Shown: positions 17,861 to 27,631, counted from the stretch's first letter. The stretch: DNA of 64,000 nt from JAGWRI01 sp963728785 (GCA_963728785.1 CAVSKV010000004.1:868001-932000); one strand, 5' to 3'. Notes: a model not told the origin generated them from the sequence alone. Made by a program: numbers and translations.

Positions 17861-17866
17861 TAGATT
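17861..17866 (+). promoter_or_regulatory. Candidate -10 box (TAGATT) abutting ftsY
   Basis: TAGATT ends 6 nt before the ftsY ATG. With normal spacing from -10 to start site, transcription would begin on the A of the ATG, giving a leaderless message. There is no Shine-Dalgarno sequence between the box and the ATG. The -35 region is not recognisable. Confidence 0.4.
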
Positions 17867-17872
17867 GCTCCC

Positions 17873-18808
17873 ATGCCGCGCCTTCTCCGAAAATCGAGCG
17901 ACACGCCCCGCAAGTCCCTCTGGCAGCGCGTCAAGGACGTGGCGCTGCGCGACGTGGGCGTATTGGTGCGCGGCGGCGTCAAGGAGGGCTCGCTCGAACC
18001 GCTTGAGCAGCTCCTCCTCGAGGCCGACTTCGGCGTGCCGGTCACGCTGCGTCTCGTGGCCGAAGTCGAGGACAGGGCCAAACGGGGCGCGGTGCGCAGC
18101 GACGAAGAATTTCGCGCCGCCTTGGCCGAGGGCATCGAGCGCGCGCTCCGCGCCGGCAACAGCGCCTCCGCGTTCGTTTTCCCCGACGCCAGGCCGACGG
18201 TGGTGCTCATCATCGGCGTGAATGGCGCTGGGAAGACCACCTTCATCGGGAAGCTCGCCGCACGGTTCCGCGACGAGGGCAAGCGCGTGATGGTCGCCGC
18301 GGGTGACACCTTCCGCGCCGGCGCCATCGACCAGCTCAGGGTATGGGCCCAGCGCACGGGCGCCGAATTCATCGGCGCGCAGCCCGGGGGCGACCCGGCC
18401 GCCGTCGCCTTCGACGCAATCGATGCCGCGGTCGCGCGGAACGTGGACGTGCTCATCGTGGACACCGCCGGCCGGCTGCACACGTCGAGCGGGCTGATGG
18501 ACGAATTGCGCAAGGTCGAGCGCGTGATCGCCAAGCGGCTCCCCGGCGCGCCACACGAGACCCTGCTCGTGCTCGACGGCACGATCGGGCAGAATGCCGT
18601 GGCACAGGCCAGGACCTTCGCCGCCGCCGTTCCGGTGACGGGCCTCGTGGTGACCAAGCTCGACGGCACGGCCAAGGGTGGCGTGGTGGTGGCGGTGCAC
18701 GAAGCGATCGACGTGCCGGTGAAGTTCCTCGGCGTGGGCGAAGCGGCCGAGGACCTCGCGCCATTCGATCCTGCGGAGTTCGCGCGGGAGCTGCTGAGCG
18801 ACGAGTAG
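17873..18808 (+). CDS. ftsY: Signal recognition particle receptor FtsY
   Basis: SRP-receptor GTPase that docks ribosome-nascent chain complexes to the Sec translocon. The 311-aa product is essentially the NG domain alone: an N helical bundle (about residues 15-100), then G1 G-V-N-G-A-G-K-T-T, the D-T-F-R-A-G-A insertion-box element, G3 D-T-A-G-R and G4 T-K-L-D-G-T-A-K-G. The acidic A domain of E. coli FtsY is absent, as in many bacteria. ATG at 17873 has no Shine-Dalgarno. recG starts one base after the stop. Confidence 0.96.
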   Translation: MPRLLRKSSDTPRKSLWQRVKDVALRDVGVLVRGGVKEGSLEPLEQLLLEADFGVPVTLRLVAEVEDRAKRGAVRSDEEFRAALAEGIERALRAGNSASAFVFPDARPTVVLIIGVNGAGKTTFIGKLAARFRDEGKRVMVAAGDTFRAGAIDQLRVWAQRTGAEFIGAQPGGDPAAVAFDAIDAAVARNVDVLIVDTAGRLHTSSGLMDELRKVERVIAKRLPGAPHETLLVLDGTIGQNAVAQARTFAAAVPVTGLVVTKLDGTAKGGVVVAVHEAIDVPVKFLGVGEAAEDLAPFDPAEFARELLSDE

Positions 18809-18809
18809 C

Positions 18810-20912
18810 ATGGCGACCGCCGGCCAACGGGTCATGCTCGAAACGCCCATCACGTATCTGAAGGGCGTGGGCCCGCACCGTGCCACGGCGTTCCAGAAAA
18901 TGAACGTCAAGACCGCCGGCGACCTCGTCTGGCTCGTGCCGCACCGCTACGAGGATGCCAGCACGGTTTCGCACATCGCGACGCTGCGCACTGGCGCCGA
19001 CGCCACCGTAATCGGGCGCGTCATTTCCAAGGGCGTTCTGCCCACGCGCAAGGGCCTGCGCATCTTCCAGGCCGTACTGCAGGACGACAGCGGCATGATC
19101 GAAGCCGCGTGGCCCGGCCAGCCGTTCCTCGACCGCGCGATCAACAAGGGCGACGTGCTGCTCGCGTCGGGCACGGTGCGGTTCTACCATGGCCGCCAAC
19201 TGGCGCCGCGCGAGTTCGTGAACCTCGGGCCAGACGACGAGGGCACGGCCAAGGGGCGCGTGCTCGCCGTGTACCCGGCCACCGAGGGGCTGTCGTTCAA
19301 GGTCATCCGGCACATCGTGGACGCCAATCTCGACGTGCTGCTGCCGCAGGTGAAGGAGTACTTCCCGGCGGAGATCCTCAAGGCGGCGGGAGTCGCCGGC
19401 ATCGCCGACGCGCTGCGCATGGTCCACCGGCCGCGTACGATGGCCGAGGCGATTGCGGGGCGCGACCGGCTGGCGTTCGAGGAGCTGTTCTTTGTGCACC
19501 TGCTGCATCAGCGCGTCAAGGCGCTGGCTCGCGAGACGCGGCGTGGCATCCGGTTCGAGAACAAGCGCAACCTGACCACGCGGCTCCGCGAGTCGTTGCC
19601 GTATCAGCTCACCAACGCCCAGGTGCGCGCGCTGCGCGAGATCGTGGCCGATATGTGCAGCGACCGGCGGATGCACCGCCTGCTCCAGGGCGACGTCGGG
19701 AGCGGCAAGACGATCGTGGCCGTGTTCGCGGCCCTGCTCGCGCTGGAGAACGGGTACCAGGCCGCGCTGATGGCGCCCACCGAACTGCTGGCCGAGCAGC
19801 ACCACCGTACGATCACACATCTGCTGTCACCGCTGGGCGTCGAGCCGGTCCTTCTCACGGGCAGCCTCCCGGCGCGGGAGCGCAAGGCGATCGCCAGGCG
19901 GTTGGCGCACGCCGAGCCGCCATTGGCCGAGCAATGGCCGGAACTGGTGATCGGCACGCACGCGCTGGTGCAGGAGGCCACGGCGTTCGCGCGGCTCGGC
20001 TTCGTGGCGATCGACGAGCAGCATCGGTTCGGCGTGGAGCAGCGCAAGGCGCTGGCCGCCAAAGGTGAGATGCCGGACGTGCTGCTGATGAGCGCCACCC
20101 CCATTCCGCGCTCGCTGGCCCTCACGATCTACGGCGACCTCGACCTCAGCTTTCTCGACGAGCGGCCGCCCGGACGGCGCCCCGTCACCACGACCTTCCG
20201 CGGCGCCTCGTCGCGCGAGCGTGTGATGCTGTTCGTGGACCGCGAACTGGCCAAGGGGCGCCAGGCGTACATCGTCTATCCCGTGATTGAGGAATCGGAG
20301 AAGCTCGATCTCAAGGCGGCGACCACGATGTATGAGCAGCTTCGCGCCGGGCCGTTCGCCCACCGCCGCGTGGCGCTGCTCCACGGGCGGGTGCCGAACG
20401 AGGAGCGGGACGACATCATGCGCCGGTTCCGCGACGGCGAGATCGACGTGCTCGTAGCGACGACGGTGATCGAAGTAGGCATCGACGTTCCGAACGCCAC
20501 GGTGATGGTGATCGAGCACCCCGAGCGGTTCGGCCTGTCACAGCTTCACCAGTTGCGTGGCCGCGTGGGGCGCGGCGGCGAGCAGAGCTACTGCGTCCTG
20601 CTGGGCGACGTGGGGCGCGAGGCGCGGAAGCGGCTGCAGATCTTCGTGGACACGGAGGACGGGTTCGCGATTGCCGATGCCGATCTGCGCCTGCGCGGCA
20701 TGGGCGACCTGTTCGGGGAGCGCCAGAGCGGGGTGCCCACCTTCAAGGTGGCCGACCCGATGCGAGATGCCGGGCTGAGCGAGCTGGCGCGCGTCGCGGC
20801 CGAACGGCTGCTGGCCAGGGACCCCGACCTGCGGGCCCGCGAGGACGCACCCCTGCGGCGGGTGCTCGGCGAGCGGTACGCGCGCGCCGTGGAGCTGTTC
20901 CATGTCGGGTGA
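18810..20912 (+). CDS. recG: ATP-dependent DNA helicase RecG
   Basis: Double-stranded DNA translocase that remodels stalled forks and branched junctions. The 700-aa product has the wedge/OB-fold domain (about residues 60-170), the helicase core with Walker A G-D-V-G-S-G-K-T, motif II D-E-Q-H-R-F-G, motif III S-A-T-P-I-P-R-S-L-A-L, and motif VI within Q-L-R-G-R-V-G-R-G. Length matches the family. It is adjacent to ftsY, one base apart. A hairpin at 20959-20992 probably ends this transcription unit. Confidence 0.96.
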   Translation: MATAGQRVMLETPITYLKGVGPHRATAFQKMNVKTAGDLVWLVPHRYEDASTVSHIATLRTGADATVIGRVISKGVLPTRKGLRIFQAVLQDDSGMIEAAWPGQPFLDRAINKGDVLLASGTVRFYHGRQLAPREFVNLGPDDEGTAKGRVLAVYPATEGLSFKVIRHIVDANLDVLLPQVKEYFPAEILKAAGVAGIADALRMVHRPRTMAEAIAGRDRLAFEELFFVHLLHQRVKALARETRRGIRFENKRNLTTRLRESLPYQLTNAQVRALREIVADMCSDRRMHRLLQGDVGSGKTIVAVFAALLALENGYQAALMAPTELLAEQHHRTITHLLSPLGVEPVLLTGSLPARERKAIARRLAHAEPPLAEQWPELVIGTHALVQEATAFARLGFVAIDEQHRFGVEQRKALAAKGEMPDVLLMSATPIPRSLALTIYGDLDLSFLDERPPGRRPVTTTFRGASSRERVMLFVDRELAKGRQAYIVYPVIEESEKLDLKAATTMYEQLRAGPFAHRRVALLHGRVPNEERDDIMRRFRDGEIDVLVATTVIEVGIDVPNATVMVIEHPERFGLSQLHQLRGRVGRGGEQSYCVLLGDVGREARKRLQIFVDTEDGFAIADADLRLRGMGDLFGERQSGVPTFKVADPMRDAGLSELARVAAERLLARDPDLRAREDAPLRRVLGERYARAVELFHVG

Positions 20913-20958
20913 CTGGCTCCGGGGTTGACCTCGCAGGGTCCATGCCTGAGGCTTAGGG

Positions 20959-20992
20959 GGCGCGCGGGGCGGCTCCAACGTTCCCGCGCGCC
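20959..20992 (+). terminator. Hairpin after recG
   Basis: GGCGCGCGGG (20959-20968) pairs perfectly with CCCGCGCGCC (20983-20992) across a 14-nt loop. The following bases are GTGCGTATTGTTGG, T-containing but not a true U-run, so termination strength is uncertain. Confidence 0.5.
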
Positions 20993-21050
20993 GTGCGTAT
21001 TGTTGGCAGTGTCGTGGCTCTGATTCTCGGACTCCCTAAGGACTTCGCTG

Positions 21051-21482
21051 ATGCGTCGAATTGTCGCGCTTTCGCTTGCCGTTGCCGCCCTGTGTGTCGC
21101 GGCCCGTCCTGCCTTGGCCCAGTCGGCCGGCATCGCGCCGCTGCCGTCAGGGGTGACGCTCCGCATCAACGGCCCCGCGTCCAACTTGACCGGCGTGCTC
21201 TACCAGCAGTCGGTAGACTCGGTGTGGCTGCGGTCGAGGGGCGCCGACCAGGCGGTGCGCGCCATCGCCGTTCCGGCGGTCACGCGCGTGGACCAGGCGC
21301 GGCCGGCGTACACCGAGAGCGTGCTGGTGGGCACCGGGCTCGGGATACTGCTGGGCGCCGCGCTCTATCCGATCACGTCCCACAACGACCACGATGTGTT
21401 CATCGGGCTGAGCGTGATGGTCGGGGCCGCGGCGGGCCTGATCTTCCCGCACACCGACTGGATTCCCGTTCCGTTCCGCTGA
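21051..21482 (+). CDS. Small exported protein with glycine-rich membrane segments
   Basis: 143 aa, not recognised. It has a clear signal peptide (M-R-R-I-V-A-L-S-L-A-V-A-A-L ending A-L-A-Q, about residues 1-24), a beta-rich middle with a possible small fold (residues 30-85), then two glycine/alanine-rich hydrophobic stretches (about 88-105 and 115-132) separated by H-N-D-H-D. A short Shine-Dalgarno-like AAGGA lies 9 nt before the ATG. It stands alone between recG and the M14 peptidase gene. Confidence 0.7.
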   Translation: MRRIVALSLAVAALCVAARPALAQSAGIAPLPSGVTLRINGPASNLTGVLYQQSVDSVWLRSRGADQAVRAIAVPAVTRVDQARPAYTESVLVGTGLGILLGAALYPITSHNDHDVFIGLSVMVGAAAGLIFPHTDWIPVPFR

Positions 21483-21716
21483 CGGCGCGCGGGCGGCTCC
21501 GGACCTACTGGGACCTGATCGCCCTCTCTCACCAGGGCCGGTGCCGGAGCGCGTCGGCGCGGTGCCGCTTCGCGGTCCGCCAGGGCGGTGCCGCCCTCGC
21601 CAAGTTGCGGTCCTTGGCGTATTGATTTGGCCGATCGGCCTGGCCGCTTCCCTCCGGCTGCGATCCCCAACCGTTCCACGATGTTCCACCCCCCGTCCAT
21701 CCCATAAGGAGGCAGG

Positions 21717-24680
21717 ATGTCCAGCAGGCGCGGACCATTGCGCTTGATCGCCTGGGCCTTCGTTGCCGCCGGCGCTCTGTGGCCGGCCTCCACGGCGCAT
21801 GCGCAGCAGAAGAACGATCCGGAGTACACGGCGCTGATCAGGAAGGATCTGACCGACGCACGGATCTCGACCGAGCTGGTCGACCACCTGCCGGCCTCGA
21901 GCACGGTGCCCACGCCTCTCAAGGTTCTCGGGCACATCATCGGCGAGCCGGGCATCATCGACCACGGCGAGGACCTGAACCACTATCTGCAGGTCGTGGC
22001 CCAGTCGGCGCCCACGCGCGCCAAGTTCTTCACCATCGGCAAGTCGGAAGAAGGGCGTGAGATGGTGGTCCTCGTCATCGCCAACGAGGAGACCATCCGC
22101 GACCTGGACAAGTACCGTGGCTATCTCGCGGACCTCACCGATCCCCGCAAGACGAGCGAAGCCAAGGCGAAGGAGTTGGAGAAGGTCGCCAAGCCCGTGT
22201 ACTGGATCACGAGCGGCATGCACTCGCCGGAGCGGGGCGGGCCCGAGATGCTGATGGAACTGGCCTATCGCCTCGTCGTGGAGGAGACGCCGTTCATCCA
22301 ACAGATTCGGAACAACGTGATCACGATGATCACCCCCGTGGTGGAGATGGACGGGCGCGACAAGGACGTCGATACGTACTACTTCAACAACGACCGTGCG
22401 GAGGGCGACGCCAAGCTGCCGCTCATGTACTGGGGCAAGTACGTCCAGCACGACAACAACCGCGACGGCATGGGGCAATTCCTCGACCTCACCAAGAACA
22501 TCGAGAAATGGAGCCTCGAGTGGCACCCCACCGTTCTCCACGACCTGCACGAAGCGCAGACGCTGCTCTACGCGTCCACGGGCACCGGCCCGTACAACGA
22601 ACAACTCGACCCGATCACCATTGACGAATGGTGGTCGCTGGCCGAGAACGACGTGCTCGAGATGACCAAGCGCGGCGTACCGGGCGTGTGGACCTACGGG
22701 TTCTACGACGGCTGGGTACCGAACTACATGTTCTACGTGGTGCACGCGCACAACGCCACGGGCCGGTTCTACGAGGTGCAGAGCTATGGTCCTGACACCA
22801 CGCGGTATCACTTCAATCAGAGCCGCGAGTGGTTCCGCCCCAATCCGGCGCCCAAGGAGATTCTCTGGGGGCCGCGCGCCAACACCAACATCCAGGAGTC
22901 GGCCATCCTGTTCGCGCTCAATCGCGTGGCCAGGGACAAGGAGTTGTGGCTGGACGACTACTGGGTCAAGAACCAGAATGCGGTGAACAAGGGCAAGACC
23001 GGGCCGGTCTACGGCTGGGTGATTCCCGCCGACCAGCGACGCAAGGCCGATGCGGCCGACGCCGTGAACGAACTGATCGACCAGGGGCTCGAGATCCACC
23101 GGGCCACGACGGCGTTCAAGGCCGGCAACATCGACGTCAAGCCCGGTGACTACATCGTGCGGGGCGACCAGCCGTTCCGGACGCTGGCCGACATCTACTT
23201 CGCGGTGCAGAACTACGCGGTGGGAAACCCGTCACCGTACGACGACACGGGCTGGACGTTCCAGTACATGCGCGACATCATCATCGCGCCGTGCACCGAT
23301 GGGAGCCTGCTCACGCAGCCCATGTCCCCCATTTCCGGCCACGTGGAGGCGACGGGCTCCATCACCGGCACCGGCAACACGGTCATCGTCGAGCACACGG
23401 GCGACAACAACATCGTCACCTTCCGCTACAAGCTGAAGGACGTGGCCATGCAGGCCGCCGAGCAGGACTTCGACGCCGCCGGCCACCACTTCCGCGCCGG
23501 CGCGATCATCATCGACAACGCCATCCGCGGGCAGATCGAGCCGTTGTTCAAGCAGCTCGGCCTGTCGGGGTATGCCGTGGCCTCGGCGCCCGAGGTGAAG
23601 ACGCACTCGCTCGACATCCCGCGCATCCTGTACCTGCACAGCTGGAATCGTACGCAGGACGAAGGATGGGTGCGTGCCGCACTTGACACGTATGGAATTC
23701 CGTATACCTACACGGGCGACAAGGAAGTCGCGCATATGCCGGACATCCGGTCGCAATACGACGTCGTCATCTACCCGCACGTCAGCGGCAACGCGCCGTC
23801 GATGCTGAACGGGGTGCCGATGACCGGCACGACGCCGCTGCCGTACGAGAAGAGCGCCAAGTTCCCGAGCCTCGGCGCCAACGATTCCACGGCCGACATC
23901 CGCGGTGGCATGGGAGTGGGCGGCCTCATGAACCTTTACAAGTTCGTGCAGGATGGCGGCACCCTGATCACCGAGGGCGCCACATCGACGCTGTTCCCGT
24001 CGTACAACCTCACGCCCGGCGTGACGGTGGAGACGCCCGACGACCTGTTCGCGCGCGGCACGATCCTGCGCGGCGTGATCGCCGACATGACCAGCCCCAT
24101 CGTCTACGGGTTGGCCGACGATCAGATGCCGGTGTACTTCAGCCAGGCGCCGGTGCTCAACGCGGGTGGCGCTGGGCTCGCGGCGGGGCGCGGTGGGCGC
24201 GGGGGGAACGACTACAGCCAGAACACGCAGCCGATGGCGTCCCCGATCAAGGACATCTCGGTGCTGCTCCCGGGCGGTGCGCCGCCGTTGCCCGAGGAAC
24301 TGAATCCGAAGGCGCAGGCGGCGGCTGCCGGTCGCGGCGGCGGCGGGCGCGGTGGCTTCGGCCGCGGGGGTGCGGCGGCCCCGGAGGCGCGTCCGCGAGT
24401 GGTCATGCGCTTCCCCACCGATACCACCCAGATGCTCCTGTCCGGTGTGCTCGCTGGCGGGTCCTCCATCGAAGGCCGGGCCCAGGTGGTAGACGATCCC
24501 ATCGGTAAGGGACACGTCGTGATGTTCGCCATCAGGCCCTTCTGGCGGTGGCAGACGCAGGGCACATACATCCTCGGCTTCAACACGATCATGAACTGGG
24601 ACCATCTGAGCGCCGGTGAAGGCGCGGGTGGCGGCGCCGGCCGCGGTGGGCGTGGTCGCGGACGGGGCGGAGTGCAGTAG
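21717..24680 (+). CDS. Large secreted M14-family zinc carboxypeptidase-like protein
   Basis: 987 aa with a signal peptide cleaved after A-H-A (residue 28), preceded by a strong Shine-Dalgarno (AAGGAGG, 4 nt before ATG). The M14 fold is indicated by the zinc motif H-S-P-E (His169, Glu172), a later H-D-L-H-E (His278 likely the third ligand) and a repeated N-N-D/N-N-R motif. The C-terminal half (about 430-987) is unlike simple carboxypeptidases and carries two low-complexity Gly/Arg tracts (about residues 822-828 and 863-884) plus an R-G-R-G-R-G-G tail. It probably trims peptides in the periplasm or outside the cell. A bidirectional hairpin follows the stop. Confidence 0.85.
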   Translation: MSSRRGPLRLIAWAFVAAGALWPASTAHAQQKNDPEYTALIRKDLTDARISTELVDHLPASSTVPTPLKVLGHIIGEPGIIDHGEDLNHYLQVVAQSAPTRAKFFTIGKSEEGREMVVLVIANEETIRDLDKYRGYLADLTDPRKTSEAKAKELEKVAKPVYWITSGMHSPERGGPEMLMELAYRLVVEETPFIQQIRNNVITMITPVVEMDGRDKDVDTYYFNNDRAEGDAKLPLMYWGKYVQHDNNRDGMGQFLDLTKNIEKWSLEWHPTVLHDLHEAQTLLYASTGTGPYNEQLDPITIDEWWSLAENDVLEMTKRGVPGVWTYGFYDGWVPNYMFYVVHAHNATGRFYEVQSYGPDTTRYHFNQSREWFRPNPAPKEILWGPRANTNIQESAILFALNRVARDKELWLDDYWVKNQNAVNKGKTGPVYGWVIPADQRRKADAADAVNELIDQGLEIHRATTAFKAGNIDVKPGDYIVRGDQPFRTLADIYFAVQNYAVGNPSPYDDTGWTFQYMRDIIIAPCTDGSLLTQPMSPISGHVEATGSITGTGNTVIVEHTGDNNIVTFRYKLKDVAMQAAEQDFDAAGHHFRAGAIIIDNAIRGQIEPLFKQLGLSGYAVASAPEVKTHSLDIPRILYLHSWNRTQDEGWVRAALDTYGIPYTYTGDKEVAHMPDIRSQYDVVIYPHVSGNAPSMLNGVPMTGTTPLPYEKSAKFPSLGANDSTADIRGGMGVGGLMNLYKFVQDGGTLITEGATSTLFPSYNLTPGVTVETPDDLFARGTILRGVIADMTSPIVYGLADDQMPVYFSQAPVLNAGGAGLAAGRGGRGGNDYSQNTQPMASPIKDISVLLPGGAPPLPEELNPKAQAAAAGRGGGGRGGFGRGGAAAPEARPRVVMRFPTDTTQMLLSGVLAGGSSIEGRAQVVDDPIGKGHVVMFAIRPFWRWQTQGTYILGFNTIMNWDHLSAGEGAGGGAGRGGRGRGRGGVQ

Positions 24681-24708
24681 AGTCTGCCCACCTTCCAGGA
24701 AGTGTGAG

Positions 24709-24734
24709 CGGCCCGCGTCACGTGACGCGGGCCG
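24709..24734. terminator. Bidirectional hairpin between convergent genes
   Basis: A 26-nt perfect palindrome centred on CACGTG at about 24719-24724, followed by TTTC on the plus strand. It lies midway between the M14 stop (24680) and the stop of the convergent TolC-like gene (24763), as expected for a shared intrinsic terminator. Confidence 0.75.
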
Positions 24735-24762
24735 TTTCGCGTGGCGCGCCGGTCGACGTGCC

Positions 24763-26223
24763 CTACGGGACGATCGGGTGCCCCTCGACGAAATCGTACA
24801 GCGTGAGCTGCCGCAACTGGTAGTAGGCCGTCCAATAGCCCCGCAGGGCCTGCACGTATTGCTGGAGCGCCTGATCCTTGTCGTTCTGGGCGATGTACAG
24901 ATTGTCGATGTCGATCTTTCCGATCACGTAGCGCTCGTAGGCCACCGTAAAGCGCTTGGATGCAACGGTGTCAGCCTTGGCCGACACCATCAAGTTGCGT
25001 TCTGCCTGGGCCACGCTCAGCGCCGCGAACCGGGCGTTCTGAATGGTCTGTTCGCGGGCTGCCTGCGACGTGGCGGCGACGCGATCCTGGTCGGCCCGCG
25101 CTGCCTGGATGTCCGCCGAGTGCGCCCCCCAACGGATCAGCGGCACCTGCACGCCAAGCGAGAATTGTTGAGCCTGGAGCAGGTTGGAGTACGCCGCGTT
25201 GGCCGCCGATCCGCTGGCGTTGAATCCGAAGCTCGCCTCCACGCTCGCTCCGATGCCGCTCGCGAGTTGCGCCTGCGTCACGGCGCGGCGCGCCTGCACG
25301 TCCTGAAGTGCAAGCCCGGTGATTGCCGAACTGTTGCGGAGCGCCTCGCTCACGGCCAGCGTGGTGTCGAGTACCACCCTCGGCACGTCGGAGGTGACGA
25401 CGATCGTCAAGGGCGTATCAGCTGGCACGTTGATGGCGAGCCGGAACGCGGAGAGCGCCCGGTCGTGGTCGAGCTTGGCGCCGTCGAGCGACGTACGGGC
25501 ACGGAGCAGAGCCAGCTCACTCTGCAGCAAGTCGTTCTCGCCGATCTTGCCCACCTGGAAGCGCCCCTTGTTGAGCGTATAGAGGGTGTCGTTCACCGCC
25601 GCGTTGTGTTCCGCGTTCTCCACCGCCATCTGCGCCGAGTACAGGTCGAAAAACGCGCCGGCGGTCTGCTGGGCCACAGCCTCGCGCGACTCGGCGTACT
25701 GGCGCCGGGCAATCTCGATGGTCAGATCCTGCTCGCGGCCGTCCCACTTCATGGTGTTGGGGCGCAGGATGTCCTGCTGCAGGCTCACCGTCATCGGGGC
25801 TGACGACCAGGTGCGCACCTGCTGGGCGCCACTCATCTGGAACCGCTGCAGCGACGACGACACCGCGAGCGTGCCGCCGGTGAACGGCAACTGTTGCGAG
25901 ACGGTGAGCCCCAACTGCGAAGTCGTCTGCTGGAGCGGGGTGAACAGCTGCGAGCCATCGGGCTGGACCACGGGTACGATGGCGCGACTGTAGTCAGGCA
26001 CCGTGCCGCCGAGCGAGACTTGCGGTAACAGCCGGTCGCCGAAGGCGCGATTGCGCGCCCCGGCGGCGACGAGCGCCTGGCGGGCTGCCTGCGCCTGGAG
26101 GCCCTGGTGCTCGGCGAGGGCGATCGCCCGTTGGAGCGTGAGTGGCTGCTGGGCGCTGCCGGGTGCGGCGGCGAGCATCGTGCCGCAGAGCACGCCCCCG
26201 AGTACGTGTCGCAAGATTGGCAT
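24763..26223 (-). CDS. TolC-family outer membrane efflux protein
   Basis: 486 aa with a signal peptide (cleavage near G-S-A-Q-Q, residue 25). Repeating long alpha-helical segments rich in A, Q, E and L, each with an R-A-D/S-L-like start, match the duplicated TolC fold forming the trans-periplasmic channel. It is the last gene of a minus-strand set: HlyD adaptor (27632-28993), MacB-like permease (26227-27627), then this gene, separated by only 3-4 nt. It should form the outer-membrane exit of a MacAB-TolC-like pump; the substrate cannot be told from sequence. Confidence 0.88.
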   Translation of the reverse strand: MPILRHVLGGVLCGTMLAAAPGSAQQPLTLQRAIALAEHQGLQAQAARQALVAAGARNRAFGDRLLPQVSLGGTVPDYSRAIVPVVQPDGSQLFTPLQQTTSQLGLTVSQQLPFTGGTLAVSSSLQRFQMSGAQQVRTWSSAPMTVSLQQDILRPNTMKWDGREQDLTIEIARRQYAESREAVAQQTAGAFFDLYSAQMAVENAEHNAAVNDTLYTLNKGRFQVGKIGENDLLQSELALLRARTSLDGAKLDHDRALSAFRLAINVPADTPLTIVVTSDVPRVVLDTTLAVSEALRNSSAITGLALQDVQARRAVTQAQLASGIGASVEASFGFNASGSAANAAYSNLLQAQQFSLGVQVPLIRWGAHSADIQAARADQDRVAATSQAAREQTIQNARFAALSVAQAERNLMVSAKADTVASKRFTVAYERYVIGKIDIDNLYIAQNDKDQALQQYVQALRGYWTAYYQLRQLTLYDFVEGHPIVP

Positions 26224-26226
26224 GGG

Positions 26227-27627
26227 CTATTCGTAGCGGAGGCAGACGACCGGATCCTGCTGCGCGGCGCGCCACGCCGGCACGATCCCGAAGGCAAGGC
26301 CGACGGCCAGGGACACGCCGAAGGCCAGGAAGACGGACAGCGAGGAGATCGACGTCTGGATGCCGGCAAAGTGCTGGATGCCGCCGCTGATCGCGGCGCC
26401 AAGCAGGATACCGGCCACACCGCCCGCGACGCTGATCAGCAGCGCCTCGCTGAGAAACTGGAACAGGATGTCGCGCTGCGTCGCGCCGGTAGCGCGCCGC
26501 ACGCCGATCTCCCGGATGCGCTCGAGTACCGATGCCAGCATGATGTTCATGATCCCGATGCCCCCCACGAGCAGAGAGATCGACGCGATGGCGCCGAGCA
26601 CGACGTTGAAGATGGAGCGGGTGTGCTGCTCTTGGCGGAGCAGCAGTTCGGGCACCGTGATCTCAAAATCCACCACCGTGTTGTGGCGCCGGGCGAGCAT
26701 GCGCCGCAGCATGTCGGCCACCGGGGCCATGTAGCGGCTGTCGTCCACGCGCACGATGATGCGATCGAGCTGATTGCGGTTCGATTGCTCGGCGCGCGTG
26801 GCGGCGTCCGTCGTGTCGCCGGCCTGGGTGACCGTTACCTGGCGCGACGCGGCCTGGATATCCTGCTGTGTCAGCATGGCGCGGTTCCGGTAGCGCACCA
26901 GCATCGTCTGCGTGGGCACGTATACGTCCATGTTCGCGTCGCGGATGCCGAGCTGCTGCGACGTCTCGGTGCTCACGGGGCGGTCGGCCAGCACGCCGAC
27001 CACGGTGAGCCACACGTTCCCGACCTTGATCGTCTTGCCGATGGGATTGGCCGTGGTGAAGAATCGCGTACGCACCCCCCAGCCGATAATCGCCACGGGA
27101 CTGCCCTCGGCTACCTGGCCGTGCGACCACCCCGTGCCGGCGGCCATGGCGAGGTTGAGCAGGTGGAAGTAGTTCGAGTCCACCCCCACCACCTTCCCTG
27201 AGCGGCGCAGCCCCTCGCGGGTGAGCGTCGTGTTGAGGACGATCTCGCCGCTCGTCGCTTGAACGTGAGGCACGACGTCGGCGATCGCCTGGGCGTCGAG
27301 CGCCGTCAGTCCGGGCGAGAAGCGGGTCGGTGCCCGCTCGCCCTGGCCGGCGTCGGTGGCCTTCTCCTCCTTCTGCTCCACGATCGGCGTGACGATCACG
27401 TTGTTCGATCCGAGCAACTGCAGTTGCGAGATGATCTCCTGCTCGGCCCCTCGCCCGATGGCCAGCATCGCGATCACCGACGCCACGCCAAACAGGATGC
27501 CGAGCGAGGTGAGCCCGGCCCGCAGCTTGTTGTGGCCTACGGCCTCGATGGCCGTGCGCACGCTGAACAGCGCGTGCGCGGTGATCTGCGAACGCAACCC
27601 GGCGAGGGCGTTTTGGTTGGGCGGCAT
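26227..27627 (-). CDS. MacB-like ABC permease (FtsX/MacB_PCD) without ATPase domain
   Basis: 466 aa. A first membrane helix (about residues 33-55; G-I-L-F-G-V-A-S-V-I-A-M-L) is followed by a periplasmic MacB_PCD domain (about 58-320), then three C-terminal membrane helices with the FtsX-type R-E-I-G-V-R-R-A-T-G-A motif. E. coli MacB carries its ATPase in the same chain; here there is none, so a separate LolD-like ATPase is needed. None is encoded next to it: the adaptor gene ends 4 nt before this start and TolC follows 3 nt after the stop. Confidence 0.88.
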   Translation of the reverse strand: MPPNQNALAGLRSQITAHALFSVRTAIEAVGHNKLRAGLTSLGILFGVASVIAMLAIGRGAEQEIISQLQLLGSNNVIVTPIVEQKEEKATDAGQGERAPTRFSPGLTALDAQAIADVVPHVQATSGEIVLNTTLTREGLRRSGKVVGVDSNYFHLLNLAMAAGTGWSHGQVAEGSPVAIIGWGVRTRFFTTANPIGKTIKVGNVWLTVVGVLADRPVSTETSQQLGIRDANMDVYVPTQTMLVRYRNRAMLTQQDIQAASRQVTVTQAGDTTDAATRAEQSNRNQLDRIIVRVDDSRYMAPVADMLRRMLARRHNTVVDFEITVPELLLRQEQHTRSIFNVVLGAIASISLLVGGIGIMNIMLASVLERIREIGVRRATGATQRDILFQFLSEALLISVAGGVAGILLGAAISGGIQHFAGIQTSISSLSVFLAFGVSLAVGLAFGIVPAWRAAQQDPVVCLRYE

Positions 27628-27631
27628 CCGG

